From Myxococcota bacterium (GTDB lineage: Bacteria; Myxococcota_A; UBA796; UBA9615; JAKLKC01), in assembly GCA_023150875.1 (NCBI GenBank), contig JAKLKC010000052.1, positions 1 to 48,432 of the forward strand: DNA of 48,432 bases, written 5' to 3'. The position numbers were made by a program, and so were the translations under genes. The notes under the pieces were generated by a model. That model did not search any database. It saw nothing but the letters and a program-made list of their open reading frames with translations, and had not been told where the DNA came from. Below, piece after piece: positions 43,950 through 48,432 of this stretch. The stretch's first letter is position 1; each line of letters starts with the position of its first letter.

Positions 43950-45078
43950 CTCCGCGCCGCCACTGCGGATCCTGATGACCGCGGACACCGTCGGCGGCGT
44001 GTGGACCTACGCCATCGACCTGTGCCGCGCCCTGTGCGAGGGGGGCGCGCGGATCGCCCTCGCCACCTCCGGCGCCTGGCCGACGCCCCGCCAGCGGGCC
44101 GAGGCCGCCGCCGTGCCCCGCCTCTCCCTGCACCCCAGCGCCTTCCGCCTGGAGTGGATGCGGGATCCCTGGGCAGACGTGGCGAGGGCGGGGGCGTGGC
44201 TGCTGGACCTGGAGCGGGAGACGGCCCCCGACGTGGTCCACCTGAACGGATACGTCCACGGCGCCCGGCCCTTCCGCGCCCCGGTGCTGGTGGTCGGCCA
44301 CTCCTGCGTCCTGTCGTGGTGGGAGGCGGTCCGGGGAGGGGCGCCGCCCCGGGAGTGGGACCGCTACGCCCGGGAAGTGGAGGCCGGGCTCCGGGGGGCG
44401 GACGCGGTGGCGGCACCCTCCCGGGCCATGGCCGCGGCCCTCCAGCGCCACTACGGCCCCCTGCGGGGGATCGAGGTCGTCCCCAACGGCCGGGATCCCC
44501 GCCTCTTCGCGCCCCGGGCCAAGGAGCCCTTCGTGATGGGGGTGGGGAGGGTGTGGGACGAGGCCAAGGGGCTGGCGTCGCTGGACCGCGTCGCGGCGCG
44601 CCTCCCGTGGCCGGTGCGGATCGCGGGGGAGGAGCGGCACCCCGACGGGGGGAGGGCGGAGACGCGGCGGGCGGAGATGCTGGGATGCCTCCCCCCCGAG
44701 GCGCTGGCGGAGTGCCTGGGGAGGGCGGCGATCTACGCCCACCCCGCCCGGTACGAGCCCTTCGGGCTGTCGGTGGTGGAGGCGGCCCTCTCGGGCTGCG
44801 CCCTGGTGCTCTCGGACCTGCCTGGCCTGAGGGAGATCTGGGGCGACGCCGCGGTCTTCGTGGCGGCCGGCGACGAGGAGGGGCTGGGGACGGAGCTGGC
44901 CGCCCTGGCGGGGGACGAGCCCCGGCGGCGGAGCCTGGGGGCGAGGGCGAGGGAGCGGGCGCTGGGCCTCGATCCCGCGGCGACCGCCGCCTCGACCCTG
45001 GACCTGTACCGGCGACTGCCGGACCGCCACCGGGCCACGGTGGGGACCGAGGCGGAGGGGCCGGCGTGCGCTTCGTGA
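43939..45078 (+). CDS. GT4-family glycosyltransferase
   Basis: 379 residues of the GT-B fold. The N-terminus RILMTADTVGGVWTYAIDLC holds the Gly-rich loop used by retaining GT4 enzymes. The C-terminal domain has VMGVGRVWDEAKGLASLDRV and the nucleotide-sugar site ARYEPFGLSVVEAALSGCAL (E-x7-E form). It should transfer a sugar from a nucleotide donor, cytoplasmic or membrane-associated; no signal peptide is present. The ATG lies 11 bases inside the radical SAM gene, and the CgeB-like gene starts 13 bases before its stop. Donor and acceptor are unknown. Confidence 0.88.
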   Translation: MSRDSAPPLRILMTADTVGGVWTYAIDLCRALCEGGARIALATSGAWPTPRQRAEAAAVPRLSLHPSAFRLEWMRDPWADVARAGAWLLDLERETAPDVVHLNGYVHGARPFRAPVLVVGHSCVLSWWEAVRGGAPPREWDRYAREVEAGLRGADAVAAPSRAMAAALQRHYGPLRGIEVVPNGRDPRLFAPRAKEPFVMGVGRVWDEAKGLASLDRVAARLPWPVRIAGEERHPDGGRAETRRAEMLGCLPPEALAECLGRAAIYAHPARYEPFGLSVVEAALSGCALVLSDLPGLREIWGDAAVFVAAGDEEGLGTELAALAGDEPRRRSLGARARERALGLDPAATAASTLDLYRRLPDRHRATVGTEAEGPACAS

Positions 45079-46187
45079 TGGTGTATCACTCGCTGCTCTC
45101 GTGCTGGAACCACGGGAACGCCCACTTCCTGCGGGGCGTGGCGCGGGAGCTGAGGGATCGGGGGCACGAGGTGGCGGTGCTGGAGCCGAGGCGGGGGTGG
45201 AGCTTCGTCCACTGCCTCGCCGAGCCCGGGGGCCCGGGCGCGATGGAGGAGGTCCGCAGGGCCTGTGCCGGGATCGAGGTGGTCCGGTACGACCCCGCCG
45301 CCTTCGCCCCCGAGCGGCTCCTGCGGGGGGCGGACGTGGTCCTGGTCCACGAGTGGAGCCCCACCCCCGTGGTCCGGCGGATCGCGAGACACCGGCGCGG
45401 GCGGGGGGACTACGCCCTGCTGTTCCACGACACGCACCACCGAGCGGTGACCGATCCCGGGGCCATCGCCGCCTTCGACCTGGACGCCTTCGACGGGGTG
45501 CTGGCCTTCGGCGAGGCGCTGCGGGCTCGCTACCGGGTCCTGGGCGGCCCGGGGCGGGTCTACACCTGGCACGAGGCCGCCGACGTGCGGACCTTCCGGC
45601 CCCTGCCCCGGGGGCGCCCGGAGGGGGACCTGGTGTGGGTGGGCAACTGGGGGGACGGGGAGCGCACCGCGGAGATCCGGGAGTTCCTGGTGAAGCCGGT
45701 GCGGGCGCTCGGGCTGCGGGGAAAGGTCTACGGGGTCCGCTGGCCCGAAGAGGGCCTGGAGGCGTTGGCCGAGGCGGGGATCGAGTACGGCGGCTGGCTG
45801 CCCAACCACCGGGTCCCCGACGTCTTCGCCCGCTTCCGGCTGACCGTCCACGTCCCCCGCCGCCCCTACACCCGCTTCCTGCCGGGGATCCCCACCATCC
45901 GCCCCTTCGAGGCCCTGGCCTGCGGGATCCCCCTGGTGTCCGCCGCCTGGCCCGACGTCGAGGGCCTGTTCCGTTCCGACCGGGACCTGCGCTTCGCCGC
46001 CGACGGCGCCGAGATGACGCGTCACCTCGCGGACCTCCTGGCCGATCCCGAGGCCGCCGCCCGCCAGGCCCGCTCGGGGCTGGAGACCGTGCTCTCGCGC
46101 CACACCTGCGCCCACCGGGTGGACGAGCTGCTCCGGATCGTCAAGGAGGTCCGCCGGCCGGTGGCGGCGGAGGCCGCGTCGGGCTGA
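45066..46187 (+). CDS. CgeB-like glycosyltransferase, copy 1
   Basis: 373 residues from GTG 45066, with GGAGGGG six bases upstream inside the preceding gene. The N-terminal motif FVMVYHSLLSCWNHGNAHFL and the C-terminal FEALACGIPLVSAAWPDVEG (nucleotide-sugar-binding E-A-x-A-C-G pattern) and LSRHTCAHRVDELL match CgeB-type proteins, a GT-B family of bacterial glycosyltransferases. VWVGNWGDGERTAEI begins the second Rossmann domain. It has a His/Trp pair (YTWHEAADVRTF) absent from its two paralogues. It probably glycosylates the same glycan as its neighbours. Confidence 0.82.
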   Translation: MRFVMVYHSLLSCWNHGNAHFLRGVARELRDRGHEVAVLEPRRGWSFVHCLAEPGGPGAMEEVRRACAGIEVVRYDPAAFAPERLLRGADVVLVHEWSPTPVVRRIARHRRGRGDYALLFHDTHHRAVTDPGAIAAFDLDAFDGVLAFGEALRARYRVLGGPGRVYTWHEAADVRTFRPLPRGRPEGDLVWVGNWGDGERTAEIREFLVKPVRALGLRGKVYGVRWPEEGLEALAEAGIEYGGWLPNHRVPDVFARFRLTVHVPRRPYTRFLPGIPTIRPFEALACGIPLVSAAWPDVEGLFRSDRDLRFAADGAEMTRHLADLLADPEAAARQARSGLETVLSRHTCAHRVDELLRIVKEVRRPVAAEAASG

Positions 46188-46203
46188 GGGAGGGAGCTCG
46201 TCG

Positions 46204-47292
46204 ATGGAGATCGCGTTCTTCGGGTCCAGCCTCGTCTCGGCCTTCTGGAACGGGGCGGCGACATACTACCGCGGCGTCGTCCGCGCCCTTCACCGGCGGG
46301 GGCACCGGATCGCCTTCTACGAGCCGGACGCCTACGACCGACAGGCCCACCGGGACATCCCCGATCCGCCGTGGGCGAGGGTGGTGGTGTACTCCGCCCG
46401 GGGCGAGGAGGGGGTCCGGCGGGCGCTGGAGGAGGCCCGGGGGGCGGACCTGGTGGTGAAGGCCAGCGGCGTGGGGGTGTTCGACGCGCTGCTGGAGGAG
46501 GCGGTCCTCTCCTTGCGCCGCCCGGGGGGCCTGGTCGCGTTCTGGGACGTCGATGCCCCGGCGACCCTGGAGCGGGTGGGCGCCGATCCCGCCGACCCCT
46601 TCCGGGCCCTGATCCCCAGGTACGACGTCGTGTTCACCTACGGCGGGGGGGCGAAGGTGGTGGCACGCTACCGTTCCCTGGGCGCCCGGGCCTGCGTCCC
46701 CGTCTACAACGCCCTGGACCCCGACGTCCACCACCCCACCCGCGCCGATCCCCGCTTCGAGGGGGACCTGGGCTTCCTCGGCAACCGCCTCCCCGACCGC
46801 GAGGCTCGGGTGGAGGAGTTCTTCCTGCGGCCCGCCGCGTCCCTGCCCGGCCGCCGCTTCGTCCTGGGGGGCGCCGGGTGGGACGACCGCCCCGTGCCCG
46901 AGGGGGTCCGGTGGGTGGGCCACGTGTACACCGCCGACCACAACGCCTTCAACTGCTCCCCCCGGGCCGTCCTGAACGTGTCCAGGGACAGCATGGCTCG
47001 ATACGGATATTCACCGGCGACCCGTGTGTTCGAGGCCGCGGGCGCCGGGGCGTGTATCATCACCGACCACTGGGAGGGGGTCGAGGCCTTCCTGGAGCCG
47101 GGCTCGGAGGTCCTGGTCGCCCGCCACGGCGACGAGGTCGCCGAGCACCTCCGGGCCCTCACCCCCGGCAGGGCGGCGGAGGTGGGCCTCGCCGCCCGGC
47201 GCCGGGTGCTCGCCGCCCACACCTACGACCGGCGTGCCGCGCGCGTGGAGGAGGCGCTGGCGGGCGGCGCGCTGGCGGAGGGGGCTCCGTGA
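46204..47292 (+). CDS. CgeB-like glycosyltransferase, copy 2
   Basis: 362 residues. The start MEIAFFGSSLVSAFWNGAAT follows GGGAGGGA. The layout parallels the next gene: AFWDVDAPATLERV, GDLGFLGNRLPDREARVEEF (start of second domain), VGHVYTADHNAFNCSPRAVL and RVFEAAGAGACIITDHWEGV with LEPGSEVLVA. These are CgeB/glycosyltransferase signatures. It is 16 bases after copy 1 and overlaps copy 3 by GTGA. It and copy 3 are clearly paralogous (ITxxWEGVE versus VSxxWPGLE), suggesting successive transfers or hetero-oligomer work. Confidence 0.85.
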   Translation: MEIAFFGSSLVSAFWNGAATYYRGVVRALHRRGHRIAFYEPDAYDRQAHRDIPDPPWARVVVYSARGEEGVRRALEEARGADLVVKASGVGVFDALLEEAVLSLRRPGGLVAFWDVDAPATLERVGADPADPFRALIPRYDVVFTYGGGAKVVARYRSLGARACVPVYNALDPDVHHPTRADPRFEGDLGFLGNRLPDREARVEEFFLRPAASLPGRRFVLGGAGWDDRPVPEGVRWVGHVYTADHNAFNCSPRAVLNVSRDSMARYGYSPATRVFEAAGAGACIITDHWEGVEAFLEPGSEVLVARHGDEVAEHLRALTPGRAAEVGLAARRRVLAAHTYDRRAARVEEALAGGALAEGAP

Positions 47293-48371
47293 GCCCCCCG
47301 ATGCGGATCGTCATCCTGGGCCTGTCCATCACGTCGTCGTGGGGCAACGGCCACGCCACCACCTGGCGGGGGCTGGTGCGGGGGCTCGCCGCCCGGGGCC
47401 ACGACGTGCTCTTCCTGGAGCGGGACGCGCCGTGGTACGCGCGGAACCGGGACCTGCCGAAGCCGCCCTGGGGGCGGACCGAGCTGTATCACGGTGTCTC
47501 CGACCTGGAGGCCCGCTTCGGCGCCGCCATCGCCGCCGCGGACCTGGCCATCGTCGGGTCCTACGTCCCCGACGGGGTCGAGGTCGGGCGCCTCGTCGTC
47601 GCCACCGCCCGGGGGATCGCCGCCTTCTACGACATCGACACGCCGGTCACCCTGGCGAGCCTGGCGAGGGGGGACGCCGAGTACCTGTCCCACGACCTGT
47701 TGCCCCTGTATCACCTCTACCTGTCGTTCGCCGGCGGACCCGTCCTGGAGCGCCTCGCCGCGCTGGGGGCCCGGAACCCCCGGGCCCTGTATTGCTCGGT
47801 GGACCCCGATCTGTATCACCCCGAGCCCGCGACCCCCCGCTGGGACCTGGGATACATGGGGACCCACTGCGAGGACCGCATGCCGGTCCTGGAGCGCCTG
47901 CTCCTCGACCCGGCGCGACGCCACCCCGCAGGGCGCTTCGTGGTGGCGGGGCCCATGTACCCCGAGGACCCCGGGTGGCCTGCCAACGTGGAGCGGATCG
48001 TCCACGTCTCGCCCCGGGAGCACCGCGCCTTCTACAACCGCCAGCGGTTCACCCTGAACCTGACCCGGGCCGACATGGCGCGGGCGGGCTGGTCGCCCAG
48101 CGTCCGCCTCTTCGAGGCGGCGGCCTGCGGCACCCCCATCGTCAGCGACGCCTGGCCGGGCCTGGAGACGCTGCTGGAGCCCGGATCCGAGGTCCTCCTG
48201 GCCGGGACGGCCGAGGAGGCCCTGGCGTACCTGCTGGAGGTCTCCGAGGCCCGCCGCCGCGCCGTCGGGGCCCGGGCGAGGCAGCGGGTGCTGGCGTCCC
48301 ACACCTGCGACCACCGGGCGGCCGAGCTGCTCGCCTTCGTCGGCGAGGGCCGGGGGCGGCTCGCGCCCTGA
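47289..48371 (+). CDS. CgeB-like glycosyltransferase, copy 3
   Basis: 360 residues from GTG 47289 (coupled GTGA); ATG 47301 is an alternative start. MRIVILGLSITSSWGNGHAT, AAFYDIDTPVTLASLARGDA, LGYMGTHCEDRMPVLERLLL, LTRADMARAGWSPSVRLFEA and CGTPIVSDAWPGLETLLEPG match the CgeB pattern shared with copy 2. It is the last gene seen in the operon; the 61 bases after it show no further start. Donor sugar unknown. The protein appears full length. Confidence 0.85.
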   Translation: MSPPMRIVILGLSITSSWGNGHATTWRGLVRGLAARGHDVLFLERDAPWYARNRDLPKPPWGRTELYHGVSDLEARFGAAIAAADLAIVGSYVPDGVEVGRLVVATARGIAAFYDIDTPVTLASLARGDAEYLSHDLLPLYHLYLSFAGGPVLERLAALGARNPRALYCSVDPDLYHPEPATPRWDLGYMGTHCEDRMPVLERLLLDPARRHPAGRFVVAGPMYPEDPGWPANVERIVHVSPREHRAFYNRQRFTLNLTRADMARAGWSPSVRLFEAAACGTPIVSDAWPGLETLLEPGSEVLLAGTAEEALAYLLEVSEARRRAVGARARQRVLASHTCDHRAAELLAFVGEGRGRLAP

Positions 48372-48432
48372 GGGACCCTCCGGGCGGCCGGGGGGGCCTG
48401 ACTCGGGCGCGGGAACGGGGACGAGCACGAGC

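Overview
The window is very GC-rich DNA (roughly 70% or more by eye) with short intergenic gaps and many GTG starts. It comes from a Gram-negative bacterium: it has many lipoprotein signal peptides, a tripartite RND efflux system, a lipid A-type acyltransferase homologue and a putative outer-membrane barrel. Abundant FG-GAP propeller repeats, MopE-like DCDD/DNDCDG repeats, lamin-tail domains and Asp/Ser/Thr-rich lipoprotein linkers point to Myxococcota or a related deltaproteobacterial lineage. This placement rests on gene style only; there is no rRNA, tRNA or taxonomic marker here.

Layout. (1) 1-1100: two GC-rich hairpins and an AbrB/VapC-type toxin-antitoxin pair on the minus strand. (2) 1099-10400: a flippase-like membrane protein, a giant surface lipoprotein (14 FG-GAP repeats, 8 MopE repeats, 2 lamin-tail domains), an F420/NADP-dependent oxidoreductase homologue, and a secreted protein built of 15-residue YadA-head-like repeats. 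(3) 10500-11350: a second VapBC pair whose vapC is split by a 173-bp MITE-like insertion with an 8-bp target duplication. (4) 11384-20450: an O-methyltransferase, a GxGYxYP-type glycoside hydrolase flanked by a direct duplication of the 5' end of the next lipoprotein gene, an acyltransferase, two DDD-linker lipoproteins and an M20 peptidase. (5) 19653-25141: a minus-strand operon of four exported proteins (barrel-like, MopE plus propeller, MopE lipoprotein, lipoprotein). (6) 25314-26743: a small protein plus nucleotidyltransferase pair, convergent with a dienelactone hydrolase homologue that lacks its nucleophile.

(7) 26811-32854: a minus-strand urate catabolism operon, puuD - allB - (allantoicase-OHCU decarboxylase fusion) - uraH - allA, followed by a HhH-GPD DNA glycosylase. 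Together these enzymes take urate through HIU, OHCU, allantoin, allantoate and ureidoglycolate to glyoxylate and urea. (8) 32921-39210: a TetR regulator, a membrane-fusion lipoprotein, and an RND permease fused in one frame to a TolC-like outer-membrane factor. A TTGACA promoter box and a palindromic operator candidate lie just upstream of the regulator.

(9) 39491-48371: a tightly overlapping plus-strand operon of seven genes. It encodes an SDR epimerase, a degenerate glycosidase fused to a second epimerase, a B12-type radical SAM enzyme, a GT4 glycosyltransferase and three CgeB-like glycosyltransferases. This is probably an export or surface glycan pathway and is the best candidate for an incompletely described system. 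The last 61 bases (48372-48432) hold nothing I can assign.

Several neighbouring genes are joined by GTGA or ATGA stop/start overlaps, which suggests translational coupling is the norm in this genome.
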